Positions 34,845 through 49,800 of a stretch of DNA of 64,000 bases are shown one piece after another. Numbering within the stretch: position 1 is the first letter of the stretch; each line of letters starts with the position of its first letter. The notes beneath the pieces are model-generated. The model was not told the DNA's origin. It did no database searches and saw only the letters and a program-made list of their open reading frames with translations. The position numbers and the translations under genes are program-made. Source of the stretch: Liolophura sinensis (Eukaryota; Mollusca; Polyplacophora; Chitonida; Chitonidae); NCBI RefSeq assembly GCF_032854445.1, contig NC_088306.1, positions 22,477,764-22,541,763 of the forward strand, given 5' to 3'.

Positions 34845-37800
34845 ATATACATATGTCTTTGCATTGTATACACCTGTACAAGACCTTCTCTCGTCGTAGT
34901 CAATCTGCACATGGTCATTTGAGGTGTCGTGTTCAAATCCAGGTCTCGTCTGGTTTCTCCGTAGCTTTAAGTCAGGAGCTTTGTCAGGTACCTGGCGAAG
35001 GGCGGTAGTTTTGCCTCCCACAATAATGCTGGCACCCTTCATGTAAGTGAAATATTCCTAAATACGGCGTGAAACAGCAATCAAATTTAATACATACTTT
35101 CTGTACGTGTATCCCGGTTTATGAATCTAGTGGATGTGTTTGATGGCGGGAAGGAACTAACACCAACTCCAGGACATGTAGGAACTCTGCAAATAAGAGT
35201 TTATCCCTGTTAGTTACAGCGTTAGACGAAATCGCCGTACATCATTTAGGTCGGCCGGTGCTTGTCGGAGTACAAATAAATACGATGTTACAGCTAAACT
35301 TCCATATTTTACAGCTTGACTTAAATGTAATAACAATTCGTCACCGTTGATCTTCCATAGTCATGTCGCTGTATTTTATGTAATGACATTATGGTACTAT
35401 CCATCTTACATACAGAAACGGTATAATTCCATGAATACACTTATCCCTGATGTTTATAATATCAAATGGTATCTCTCCACACGAACTTACAAGTTAGTAT
35501 ATTGAAATTCGTGAAACAGTATCTAAGAACTCCGGACATACGTTTCAAATGGGCTACCATACATTTAAACATCCACAACTGCATGGTTAGGAATAGATGA
35601 AAATATCGAATTCAAACTATTAACAGAAGTTTAACGCTATATTTTTGTCTGCTGTCTGCAGGAAACCATTAATGTCATTACCAAAGCAACTTTTAAGTGG
35701 CTAGTTTTACCACAACATGCAAAAAGCTAAAAATAACAAGCAAGGTGCGCTCGATGGCACACGAATGTATGTGACGTGCTTATCGTCTGCATAAACGCTA
35801 ACTTTAACTAGAACTTTAACACTTCTTTGTACGAGACACTAGCAAAACTTGACATACAAAGGTAAACGGTGATCGTAGGGAGAAGAATACATGGAATTTG
35901 CACGTGTACATACCTGCAAATAGGAGTTTATTCCTATTAGTTACAGCGTTAGACGAAATCACCGTACAACATTTGAGTCGGTTTGATACGGATTCAGCAT
36001 GCGGATTTGGACATTCCTATTACACATTTATACAAGTACTGTACTTACAGCAGATCAGTCTAGTCAGACTCTCGCATTCGTGTATAGAGTATTCGACAAA
36101 GAATTATCAGTTCTAGGTTGTTAAATACCTCTCTTTTCATTATCCAAAGAGATAAACCCTTTTGACAGTTACGTCCTTTGCAAAATGAACTAGTCATCTG
36201 CACTTGGAACAGTTTTCGTCTTCAGTCATGAGAGTTATTATGCCCATTATTAAGACATCCTTCGTTGCTGTTTTCTCTTTCGTCCCTCAGCTGTTTTCTC
36301 TCTCGTCCCTCAGGTCTTGGCAATCTTCCAGGAGGTAGGAGTGAACAACGTGTTGTACTTCCTTGTATTTGGCGAGTCTCTTTTGAATGGTAATGTATTT
36401 CCTTACTTCCTCAGCTTATTAGCTTTAGGCCTGGTGTTTGCCTGTATGTAATTAAGGCATCCACGTTAATGTTTTAGTGTTATGACAGTCAGCTTAATAT
36501 GTAAATATGTTTACTTTCCCACAAAATCTCACTGGCCTAAAGGTTTCCCCCTACCATAAGGCTGGCCGCCGTCGTATAAGTATTGTTAAGTACGGAGTAA
36601 AACACCAATCAAATAAATAAATCACTGGCCCAAAGGAACACAATATGTATGATCCATGACAAATTAAGACAGGCATAGCGCCATGTGAACGTTGTCCAAG
36701 GGATGATAACTCATGATGATAACACATTTTCCCTTAAGACAGCATCCAGTTGGCACTATGTCTATCTTGATCATGGGCCACAACTGCGTATTGTTTCCCG
36801 GTCGGTTCTTCATAAGTGACATCGTAGGTTCGAATCGTGTCCTCGCTGGTTCGGCGTGGGGCCGCGGTTTCTTCCAGGAACTGCGCTTTTGTAAGGTGTC
36901 CACTTCTATATGATACCTCACCACTGCCTCACAACTGACGTAATTCTTATGTTCAACGTTAAAATCTAATCAGTCCGTTTAACTTTATCGAAAGTCTCAA
37001 TGGAAATTCTGCTTAACCTCAGCACAAACATTAATCCCTTCTTTGTCTGTCCACAGATGCCGTAACGGTTGTTCTCTACAATATGATGAAAGAGTTTAAT
37101 ATCATGGAGGAAGTCACAGCTGCGCAAGTATGTCACTAATTTTAACCCGTCATATAGTTCAAGGTCCCATTTTCAGGTTGTGGTACGGCAATACATCTGT
37201 ATATATTGGATAGACATACAACATGTATGAACTTATTGTAGTCATATATACGATGTAATTGTGAGTACCGGTATTGTTTATGTTTATTTGGTTCTTAAGG
37301 TTCTCCCTATAGCCCCTCCTCCCTCTTCCCCCGCACACACACACTCTTTTAATCGTCTGTTTTCAGGTGATATTAGGAATCGCCGCTTTCTTCACCGTCA
37401 GCTTGGGGGGTCTCTTCGTGGGTCTACTGTGTGGGATATTCACCGCAGTTATCACCAAATACACAGTCAATGTTAGAGGTAATTCGCCTTTTCTTCCAAT
37501 CGGATTCTATTTTCCCAACAATTCTGTATATTTATATTCACGGCCGTCTTTGGCGAAGTTGATACACAGTATGATTCCCACAGTATGTTCAACACCATAC
37601 TCGCTTAAATACAGTTGACACAGTTGGGAACGTGTTGACCTTGAGTGTTTTGGTGACCTTGAATGTTTTGCTGAATATTCGCTTAAATACAGTTGGCACA
37701 GTTGGGAACGTGTTGACCTTGAGTGTTTTGTTGACCTTGAATGTTTTGCTGAATATTCGCTTAAATACAGTTAGCACAGTTGGGAACGTGTTGACCTTGA

Positions 37801-40800
37801 ATGTTTTGTTGGATCTAGGCGTCAGAATAAACGTTCTAGGTCAAAAATCGTAAGCCCAATTCCCACAACATTGTGGTATAATCTTACGCCAACTTTGCTC
37901 AACTCTATATATTCACTCATTGAATTTTGATATAATAACAGCCTAATTCTCGAAGCTGGGCCCTCGCGGACAGAGCCTTTATAAGTGAGTAAGTGCTTGG
38001 GGTTTAACGTTGCACTTAGCAATTTTTCAGGATCCCTTGTAAAGAGTTACAAAGAGACATCCAGTCAACCAGGGTTCGAATCCAGCTTCGAGGCTCTACC
38101 CCAGGCTCTACCCGGTTTCCTCCCACCACAATGCTGGCCGCCGTAGTATAAGTGAAATATTCTTAAGTACGGGGTAAAAGACCAATCAAATAAATAAATA
38201 AATAAATAAATGAATACTGGGTGAAGGATTGTGGTTTTCTGTGGACAGAGATCGAAGCGTTCACCCCTTAAACCAACAACCCAATAATTGTTGGAATTCA
38301 TTGCATTTCTTTTCTTGTCTATTTTTAAACAAGTTGTGGAGCCCCTGGCAGTGTTCGTCTTAGCCTACATGTCTTTCCTGGTGGCTGAAATGTTCCACTT
38401 TTCCGGAATAATAAGGTATTGAAGACTGTTCCCATCACATTGTTATTTATAGTCTCTCCTATGAGTAACCAAAGTATACTATATAACATCTCTGCACACA
38501 ATAGACCTTTCCGAACTGTCAATCAAAAACGCGCAATTGGCCGCTCGCCCGAGCCATTATACTGATACGGGTCAACCAATCGTTGCACTGTAACCTTCAT
38601 GCTGAACGCCAAGCGAGGAAGTTCAACTTCTTAGGTGTGACTCGTCCCAGGATTGATCCTGGATCTACCGGTTCCTGACAGCTCTACCAACTGTGCTATC
38701 CGGGTCAGTAGGAGTGAAATGAAAAGTGACGTTGTCACGAGAACTGGCGGAGGGACAACGGATGTGGTGGATCCATCCATACTTATTTACTTACTTTGAG
38801 CGCACAACAGCTCAATAGGCGAAGCAAAGTACTTAACCTTATTTGAAGTAACCGTATTCTGTTACTGCTATAAGATATCATCATCATCATCATGTCATCA
38901 TTACAGTTTTCATTATCATCACACCTAAAGACACTTGGCATCATCATTATAGACATTGTGGTAAGCATTGGAGCGCTAGGCTCTCGTTATCAGCATCATC
39001 GTCGTCATCATCATATGCGCAATTATCATCATTGTCATGGTTTTCATTATTGTTACAAACGCATCGTTGTCCAAGTAAAGGAAAGATGTGAGGCTAAAAT
39101 AACATTGTGCCACTCAAATGGCCAAAAGGTCGGAGAGCAATGATTTAACGATCGTTTGGCGCATTCATTTTCATTCAAGAACAAGCCTGGCTACTCATTC
39201 ACCCTCTACAAGTTGCATGTCTCTTCTGATGCAACTTTTATAATTGTAATTACCGCACGTTTTCTATCTCTCGCTCTTATTTCAGCACCATAGGCTGTGG
39301 GCTAACACAAGCGAACTACGCTTTCCACAATATATCACAGAAATCCAGTACCACTGTTAAGTACTTCAGCAAAATGCAGAGGTAAGGAAACCTTTAGCCA
39401 TGTTTTTGTTCTTTTAGGCTATAGATTGGATAAACCTCCCATTGGTATCGCGTTTATTCTTTAACTACTGCAAGTTGACATCAAACTTGGACCGTTCATA
39501 GCCACAATCAACAAAATAACCTTTTAATTTTGTTGACTGAGTTATGCTAGAATGTATTCCATTATTATAACATAGTCCTGTACAATGCAGAATATGTTCG
39601 CTATATTTTGAGAGAATAACCTGCTGTAATAACAAAATTCATTCCAGCATCACTCAAATAACAGAATTTCTATTGAACTTTTCTATTGCTGGTTTTCCAG
39701 CAATTTGCGGATGGTCACAGGTTTACCGCGGGCTCTGCCCGGTTTCCTCCCGCGATAATGCTGGCCGCCGCCGTATACGTGAAATATTCTTGAGTAGGGC
39801 GTAAAACACCAATCAAATCAAATGAAATCTATTGAACTTAGCATATTATTTATTGAGAGTGTGTCGTTTTCTTACTCTGTATTTGTTGATAGAGAACAAT
39901 AGTTGAGTCATGGGGCAGTGAAGATTTAATAATTTATTTATTTAATTTTTATTTATTTATTTGTTTGTTTGTTTGTTTGTTTATTTGTTTATTTCATAAA
40001 TTGTTTAACGCCATGCTGAAGATTTTTTATTAGTCAAAGTAACTGCAGTTCCCAAAGTAAACCATGGACTGAAGCATAAGTTAATTCAAATCATACATTT
40101 AACACACCTGTACAAACACGCAGCTTCTGGACGAATAAATGAAACGAAAACTGCAGGCTGTAAAACAAACAAGGTCGTGGAGCCATGTTAAATATTCACA
40201 GGCTTATACAAGAAGATCTCAACACATAAAGCGAGTTCTAAACAAACATTGGTATTGCCAGCGCAGTTATCAGTTACCATAGATTAATAACGTTGATTGT
40301 ACTTGCACATATTTATTCATTTTGCTTCGACTGAGATTCTACAAAAGAAATCCAATATAGCAAACTGTAAAGAATAATGATAATCAATTACAAGAACAAA
40401 ATAATAAAAACTCGACCGATAACAACAGGAGCCAAAAATAGGACATGAAGATATGTAACAATGAGACAAATCTAAATGGGATACCGAGTTTTCCCAATAT
40501 CTAAATTAACAGTAGGAGAAATAGTTGAAATTTCACAAAAAATCCGTGTCCTTTTGTCGCGGATAACAAAAGAAAAGATAGAACCCAGATGTTTAAAAGG
40601 GGTGTGGTTATTGTGCAGTTCACATGCAGGATTGTATGGTATTAGCCGCTCGAATGTGGGGCAACTGATCTAACGATTTATTGGCGTACGGAGCATTACT
40701 AAGCCACACTCACCGGCGTAATTAAACGGTAGGTCGTATGGATCTGTGATAAACATTAGGTTTTAACCGATGACGAGAATTGTTAGATTTTTAGGACCTA

Positions 40801-43800
40801 CATTCATGGGAGATGTAGATAAATGCGCAGTAAAGCGGTGGATGAAGTGAATTTTCTTCTGACGCCGGCGGGAACAAACCTGTAATACAGAATCAAATTT
40901 GGGTAAATCGGAACAGTGCGGTGGTTTGTGTTCAAGAAACCGCGGGGGTCTGTGTCCCTAAGAAAGAAGTTCTCACATTTCCGGGGAAAAAAATTGAGTT
41001 GGCCCGAATTTAGCTCGGCCAGGCTGCACGCAACAAACATTTTTTTTAATCATGTCCTAACCAAATCAATGAACCATTTTCTACAGTCCAAAACTGGAAC
41101 TACTTCGGCAAATCAGTGACAATTGTCACCACCTCAGATATGCCCTCATCAGCGGACACTGTCTGCTTCAGGTGTCAGTTTGATTCCAGTGCTGTATGTA
41201 GGTCCATACCTATGCTGAGGCACGTCAGATACATGTTGTATAATGTACATCAAAGCGGCCTCCGTGGCTCAGTTGGTTAGCGCGCTAAAGCAGGGTAATG
41301 ACCCAGGAGTCTCTCACCAATGCGGTCGCTGTGGGTTCAAGTCCAGCTAATGCTGACTTCCTCTCCGGCCGTACGTGGGGAGGTTTGTCAGCAACCTGCG
41401 GATGGCTGTGGGTTTCCCCCGGGCTCTGCCCGTTTTGCACCCACCATAATGATGACCGCCGTCGTATAAGTGAAATATTCTTGAGTACGGCGTAAAACAC
41501 CAATCAAATAAATAAATCAATAAATCAAAGCGCAGAAAGAGCTTTCCCTTGCGGTAAGACTGTCAGGAGGAATGGAAACGGAAATGGTTTGTGTTACACA
41601 GTCACCTCCTAGATTTATTACGCTGAGGAGATTTAGTATTTGATGTATTTCACCAGCACTATAAGCCTGGAAAGAAAGTATCTGAGGGTGTTTCACCACC
41701 ATTACAAAATCCAACTGATGACGTACATGAAAACTGAGTAAAGCACTATACATTTTCCACATTCCAGCGCGACCAGCGACTGCGTCATCTTCCTTTTCCT
41801 GGGCATGACTCTCTTTCGAAGCCGTCTGATCTGGCATACGGGATTTACCCTCTGGACCCTCGTTCTGTGCCTCGCCGTGAGATTTTTGGGTGAATTGGAC
41901 AAACCGTTTAATCTCATCACTTACGTGGATTTCATTATAAAGAAAAGAAAGTTTCATTCCTGTTATATTTCCTTTTCTTTTGTCCTTTACTTGCATATTA
42001 GATTATTAAAACTTGGGCAGCTAGGAATTTTTACAAGTTCTTACAAATTCTTCTGGCCACAGACCCCCATTAATTTTCCACAAGCGACAATGTTAACGTT
42101 TAGCGCTGTATCTCAGTCCCAAACATTCTGTGGCCAGTAAGCTTTGGTGCATACCTCGCCCAGCCTGTGAGAAAGAAGCCATAAAAATCTTGACATAGGT
42201 TGACCGTCAAAACCTGGACCTTTCTCTGCCGGCAGCTGGGTGGGGTGCTTAGCAAAGCCAAGGGGACGTCACTCGCAGCCTCGTCACCGTCTCTCTCCTT
42301 GTGTCCTCACGACCAGAATTTCAAACTTTCATCATTAAAACTCATACCTGCCCAAAGTTTAGACATTTTCCATCTTTTTAATACCAAGCATGTACCTGTA
42401 CTCCAAAAACGGCAGGCTGGCAGCCAAAAAAGACTTTACACCCTAATATACACAGAAAAACGGAAGTTGTAATGCGAGTCTGTGTCCTTCTGGTTTGTAA
42501 CAAACCGGACCAAGGCTGTGTACTTCTTTGCTTTTACCTGTAGTACGTCACATTTGTCAGTGTATATGTGCTCATAAAGTAATGACATACTACACAAGCA
42601 CTACAGCATTACAGCTAAAAAGACATCCATGTCTTCTTACCACAATTTAGACCTCTTTGTGTATCTCCACAGAATATCTCATTGATTGATAGACCTAAAT
42701 ATTTACACATTCGCCATTGTGTTAGACTGGTATCAGTTGATTAAGGCATCAATTCACTTATTAATTTTCAATTCGTGATCAAAAGTTTTATTTGTTTGTA
42801 GTTGTGTTCTTCCTGACGTTTATTGCTAATAAAGTTAATCGTTTGAAAAAGATTGATCTGGAAGAACAATTCATCATGGTAAGTCTTACTAATAATTATT
42901 TTGAAGAACGCTGCCTTCAAACGCTACAAACTGGAGTTGTTGCCTTGGGCATTCTTGTCCTGTATGCCGGTTTACATTAGGTAGTTTGCAGTGTACTTGT
43001 GAAAATGGATTTCCTTTTTCAACATGAGAGCACACTCCATTTAAAAATCTGATACAGTTGCCGTAATAGTCTGTCAAAGAGTTTTTAGCTGTTACCTGTC
43101 ACCTGTAATTACCTGGCATATTCGTTTCCAAATCAATAAGTATACTGTCACACATGTTCCATACGTTTTCGTTTATCGATTTAAAGAAAGCGCAGATGTC
43201 GATCGATTATTTTTATGGCCGTATTGGAAGGAGTTTACTAGTATGTAGTATAAGAGTTCAAAATGCTACTGCTATAGCCTTGACATGCATATATTTGACA
43301 ACAGCAGATAACTGTATCGAGTTTTTTAATGGGGTACCCTCTAAACTTGATTTGTGACCTTCCCTGGTAAAACATTACACCATTCTCGGACTATGATATT
43401 AGTCCTGGATATAATTAATGACTAGAAATGTACACGAATATGTAGACCAAAGATAGCTGTCTTCATGTGCATGAAACACCAATGTGTAATAAAACACCAA
43501 TGACATTAGGTCACTGCCATCTCCACACCAGCTTACAATAATTCCAATCGTCGCCATCTTGCCTTACTTTGCACAGGCGTACGGCGGTCTGCGCGGGGCT
43601 GTGTGCTTTTCATTGGTTGATCTGCTGGAACCGGCCAATATCCCTCACAGAGACATGTTTGTTACAACAACTCTTGTGGTTATCTTCTTCACGGTTTTCG
43701 TACAGGTAAATGGTAGCTTCGTATCACTTTTATAGTGCTTGTGTACAACCTCGTACATATGTAAGGGGGTACACTGTTTACTTGCCCCACCCTTTATGTT

Positions 43801-46800
43801 GAGAGGAAATATGTCTTTATTTAATGGATTCGTGTTTTACTCTGCATTTTTGAGTGTTTCATTTATGCTGTAGCAGTCAATTTTTGTGCGTGGAATAAGC
43901 GAGACCTGGATTCGAACACGCGACCTCATTGGTCCGATGAGCCAAAGGGAAAAAGAAGTATATGAACTGCCTGTGGTATAAAATTTCGCATCTTTCTCAG
44001 TTTTGATTACGGTCTGTTTTTTTCTACATTCTTTCTAGGGTATCTCCATCAAACCGCTGGTGAAATTTTTCCGAATCCGGCTTAAAGAAAGAAAGGTTTT
44101 ATGTATCTACGAGGAAATCAATGTTCACGTGAGCTATTTGTACTCCTTATAACGCATGTGCCCCTCTCTAAACGCTTGCTTTACATCACTGCCACCACTA
44201 GACAAGCTTGACAGTTGGAGCCTGCGACACATGTACGCTTGGCCTCACCACTGGTATCCTTGAGCGGAACTACTTAATCAGAATTCATTATTAAAATCGT
44301 GTCAGGTGTTGGTTTAGAATCATCTTGTCCATATTTTAAATGAAGGAAATGTGTGTGTATAACGTATTATTATAAACAAAGGCTGAAAGAGAGTTTCTGA
44401 GTGTTCTGACATCACTTCCTGCCTGATCACCGTCACGCCATGCCTACCTCGGCGTTGTTTAAGGTTTATGTACAAAATTTGCTAGTGCATGGTGGCAGTG
44501 ATGTAAAGTGAAGGTAGAGAGTGACCCATGCGCTGCAAGGAGTACGACGTAAACTATGACCGTAAAAGATATATCGACAATCTTCCCAGTGGTTAGTTGT
44601 TTCACTGGAAAATTTCAACCGTATATATACAGAAACCTGCATGGAAATTTATTTACTGGTAAAAGCCGTACAGTTCCAGTATACACATTATGAGAGATGG
44701 GTTAAGCAGTCTGATTTAATGGATGCAAACCGAACTAACATTTAGTAAGTAACCAGGAACATAAAACTACTAGGTTATTATTGATACACTCCAGTCTAGG
44801 GCAGATATGTTTTTTTGTCATAAATTTTAGTGTATCTCATTTTTAGGGGCCACTTTCACAAAGCTACATAAGTCACTTTTCATAACTTTTTTCATAAAAG
44901 ACTTTGCCTAGATTATAATGCCATAAGGCGACGTCATTGACGGGAATAGTTACGAAAAATTAATTTACGAAGTTTTGTGAAAGTGGCCCCTGTACCTTTG
45001 ACAACTAATAAAGAATCATTAATTAACCACTATGGGTTTGTAACGTGTAGATGAACCACTTTGTTACAAATTTCCAATCCCTTGCGCTGGAAAACTGAGC
45101 TTTAATGACGCTTTCATCCCACTGGTCAGGTAACAGATCACGTGATGGCTGGCATAGAAGAAGTGCTTGGGAGAAAAGGCCAATACTTTTGGAGGGTAAG
45201 TTATGTGTTTCATCTCCATCCACTTTGTTTCACCCGAAAGATTTCCATGACATGCCTACACTAAAAAAAGACTGCTCTGTGAGTGCAGTGGAAATGACTA
45301 ATTGTTTTTTTTTTGTTGTTGTCACTTTTCAAGACAGTCTCACAGTGACAGACAAATCCCGAGTTTATGTTTTATTTCTTGTTTATTTATATTTTATTTA
45401 TAACTGAACAATTTTGTCCCTTTTACGGCTGAAAACTTGCAAAAGTAGTACTCACAGTTTCGCCAGAATTGAATGAAATCTGTATCATAAGAGGTCAGAC
45501 TTTACACTGGTTCATGTGTCATGAGAGGTCAGACTTTACACTGGTTCATGTGTCATGAGAGGTCAGACTTTACACTGGTTCATGTATCATGAGAGGTCAG
45601 ACTTTACACTGGTTCATGTATCATAAGAGGTCAGACTGCACACTGGTTCATGTATCATGAGAGGTCAGACTTTACACTGGTTCATGTATCATGAGAGGTC
45701 AGACTTTACACTGGTTCATGTGTCATGAGAGGTCAAGCTTTACACTGGTTCATGTATCATGAGATGTCAGACTTTACACTGGTTACTTAGATTGAAATCG
45801 TCATCACATATACTAAAGGTATCTTGCTTTGTGCGTTTTCTTCTTGTGGGTCTTTCAGGAAATACTGGAGTATTACGACGACAAATACCTGAGGAATGTT
45901 TTTCAGAGGACGCCGAGTAAAACAGATGAACGAATTATGGAAACCTTTGAGAAAATAGCTCTGAGGTGATTGTTGGACAAATGTACAGTTATTTCTAATA
46001 AAAATTACCGCATTCGTAATTGCAGTGAAATAACAACAGTGAATGGATTTCGTATATAGCCTGCATACTGAATTTTAGCTGTATCCGTATTTTAGGTGTT
46101 GGAATTCCATCAGTGTATATACTAGAGAGAAAATCTTAGTAATCATAGACTCATAATCAGTTTCCTCAAAAAGAAAATAGTCCCATTCCGTGATGTCTTT
46201 AATAAGACAAGACTCAAAATTCGGTCTCCTGAAATAGGAGCAGAGGCTTTTTGGGTGTCATAAAGGAGAAAATATTCCTATTCCGTGATGTCTTTAATAA
46301 GACAAGACTCAAAATTCGGTCTCCTGAAATAGGAGCAGAGGCTTTTTGGGTGTCATAAAGGAGAAAATATTCCTATTCCGTAATGTCTTTAATAAGACAA
46401 GACTCAAAATTCGCTCTCCTGAAATAGGAGCAGAGGCTTTTTGGGTGTCATAAAGGAGAAAATATTCCTATCCCATTTCCTGATCAAGAAATACACACAG
46501 TTTGGTCTCTTAAAACAGAAAATACTCCTTGGTACAACTTCTTGATATAAATCGCCTTTGCATGTATAATAAATTTATTGTAATGTAAATTTGTTGTTTA
46601 TATCCAAAAACATGCATTTGATCTTAATTTTAATCATACCTATGAATATATTAAAATATGATTTAAATTCAGGTTGAACACATTTGTTAGCTGAAAAGAC
46701 CAAATTCTAGCACAAAGATATTTATTAAACTTGTGTTATATACTCATTTAAAACATTATTGTGTTTAGGACAATATATACCAAAAGGGTGGTCCCAGATA

Positions 46801-49800
46801 CCCACTATTCACAGATCATTTTCAAATGTCTTCTTCTCATTATGGAAAAATTGAAAAACATATTTAAGACCATATTTATAGCTACCTTTTCAATCTCTTT
46901 CATCTCAACTTCATGTAATTTCTATCTTTTCTCCAACTTTCAGAACGGTGTACAACATAAATTAATTATATGGCTGTATGCTTGGGCTTTTACATCGTGC
47001 AAACATAATTAAAAACAAACTAGATTAATTAAAAAATCTAGATAAATAAATTCGTAAAATAAATTTATTATGTAACAAGGTTGTTAATGTTGAGAATATT
47101 ATAAGTTCGTCTCTCGTCTAATCCGCAGACAACACTTTGAGAACTTGTCGAACTCGAAGTTTCCGGAGAAGTACGCCAGTAGTTTGCTGCTGTTTAATGA
47201 AGACGAGCGCGGAAGGTAAATAAGCATCACTGTAATTTGTTTGTTGCAGACTTGGAATTAGCGTGTTACAGGCTTGGAATCAGTATGTTACAGGCTTGGA
47301 ATTAGGGTGTTACAGGCTTGGATTCAGTATGTTACAGGCATGGAATTAGCATGTTACAGGCTTCGAATGAGCGGGTAACAAGCCTGGAATGAGCGTGTTA
47401 AAGCTTTGGAATTATCGTGTTACAGGCTTGGATTTAGTGTGTTATAGACTTGGAATCAGTATGATATATCACACGCTTGGAATCAGTATGTTATAGGCTT
47501 GGAATTGGTATATTACAGGCTTGGAATTAGTATATTATAGGCTTGGTGTTAGTATATTACAGGCTTGGTATCAGTACGTTATGGGCTTGGAATTGGTATA
47601 TTACAGGCTTGGAATTAGCATATTATAGGCTTGGTGTTAGTACATTACAGGCTTGGTATCAGTACGTTATAGGCTTGGAATTGGTATATTACAGGCTTGG
47701 AATTAGTATGTTACAGGCTTGAAATTATTGTGTTATAGGCTTGAAAAAAGTATGCTACAGGCTTGGTATCAGTATGCGATAGGCATGGCAATCAGTATGT
47801 TATATACCTGAAATTAATAAGCTATAGCCTTGGAATCAGTTTTGTTATAGACTTGGAATCAGTATGCTGTAGGCTTGGAGTCAGTATGCTATAGCCTTTG
47901 AATCAGGTTGTTATAGACTTGGAATCAGTATGTTATACTGTATGCTATAGGCGTGGAATCAGTATGCTAAAGCCTTTAAATCAGGTTGTTATAGACTTGG
48001 AATCAGTATGTTATACTGTATGCTATAGGCGTGGAATCAGCATGCTATAGGCGTGGAATCAGTATGCTATAGCCTTTGGAATCAGTATACTATAGGCTTG
48101 GAATTATTATGTTATAGTCTTGAAATTCAGCTTGTTACGGGCTTTGAATTTAGTACGTTATAGGCTGATAGAATCAGTAGATTTAGGCATAAATATTGTT
48201 GGTGTATTATTCAGCTCCTTGCATGAAAACATCTCATTTTCTGAAAGATCTGACGTCATCTTCTCCAAAAGAACGGAAACTACAAGTTGGTAGTCGTCAC
48301 AGGTGTTACTAGATTGTCCGCTTTATGTTTTGAGCATCCATCATTCCACATGTGGGTCTCATATTCCCCACATAATGCAATAAAACGCAATATGACGAAA
48401 AAGCATACAAGGGACAAAACTCTCTCTGTTTATAAGGCTGTTTATCCTCAAACAGGCCGTACAAGGGACAAAACTCTCTCTGTTTATAAGGTTGTTTATC
48501 CTCAAACAGGCCGTACAAGGGACAAAACTCTCTCTGTTTATAAGGCTGTTTATCCTCAAACAGGCCGTACAAGGGACAAAACTCTCTCTGTTTATAAGGT
48601 TGTTTATCCTCAAACAGGCCGTACAAGGGACAAAACTCTCTCTGTTTATAAGGCTGTTTATCCTCAAACAGGCCGAGTATGAAAGGAAACAATCCTTAGC
48701 CTATTAGTATTACATTTTATTTAATTGGGTTTTTTACAGCAGTTTAGATCTTATTTATCTCTTTTCTATATATTTATAGAGTGATGAAAATTGTTATGTT
48801 GTAGTATTTCCAGTGACATTGACGAAGATGTCAGCAGCTCTGGGGATTCGTCTTCAGAGCCTGAAACTCGTCCTGATGAAGACATAAAACCATTTGAAAG
48901 CGGTGAGATATTTATGGTTACACTTTTGGAGAACTAGACGGAATTAATGGCCCTTCGTTAACCGACACGGTTAAAACAACGACACGTTTGCTTTTGTCTG
49001 GTCCTTGACCACTGCGACGTTCTTGGAATGAAATTTTGGCTTCTTCGGCTGCGGTTTTAAGTCAGGGAGATAGTCAATTTACTGGTGTAGGCCTCTCGTT
49101 TAATACAGGCATTACGGCTTCCTGTACCGGTATATACCTGCATGATTTATTTATTTGATTTGATTATTGGTTTTCTTGCCTTTCCCAAAGTTTTATGAAT
49201 AGAGAAAACCGAAGTTTCCTGGTTAAATCACGCACCTTTGGAAAGTTACCTATGAACTTTTCCGCGTGTGGCGTACCGTACACGTAGTTCGTCAAATACC
49301 TGGCTAAACAGGGTTGTTTCCGCTTAGTCCCGCATGGGTATTTCAACCTGAATGCCGATTAATACGTGAAATATCCCTGGGCAGGGCATAAAGCACCAAT
49401 TATATAAACCCATAAGCCTGTCACCAATGCAGTTGCTTTGAGTTCAAGTCTCCGGTGGTATGTCGAAAGATTTGCTTCCCTCAGGCTCTGTCCGATTTCT
49501 TCCCCCCACCTCATGCTGGTCGCCGTCGTATAAGTAAAATATTCTTATGGCGCAAATCAACAATCAAATAAATACATAATCAGATGAATAAATGTTGACC
49601 ATTTTCACGACTATCGAAGTTTTACCGACAGTGGCCTTAATCCCGAAGCTAAGAAATAAACAAAACATGTCCAAAGATCATTGACTCTTTATGTTCCTAC
49701 TGTGCAACGATGAGATTATAATTATTAATGCATTCTTCTGTTCTCAAAGGTAAACAAGACATGATCAGACGACGATCTCGAGCTTTCAGTTTAATCCCTA

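Noticed and set aside
34678-35042. Minus-strand ORFs rich in LFIY
   Set aside because: Translation of the AAAT tail of a SINE; the same peptide recurs at other SINE tails.
48287-48707. ORFs with 18-residue repeats on both strands
   Set aside because: Artefact of the 54-bp minisatellite within an exchanger intron.
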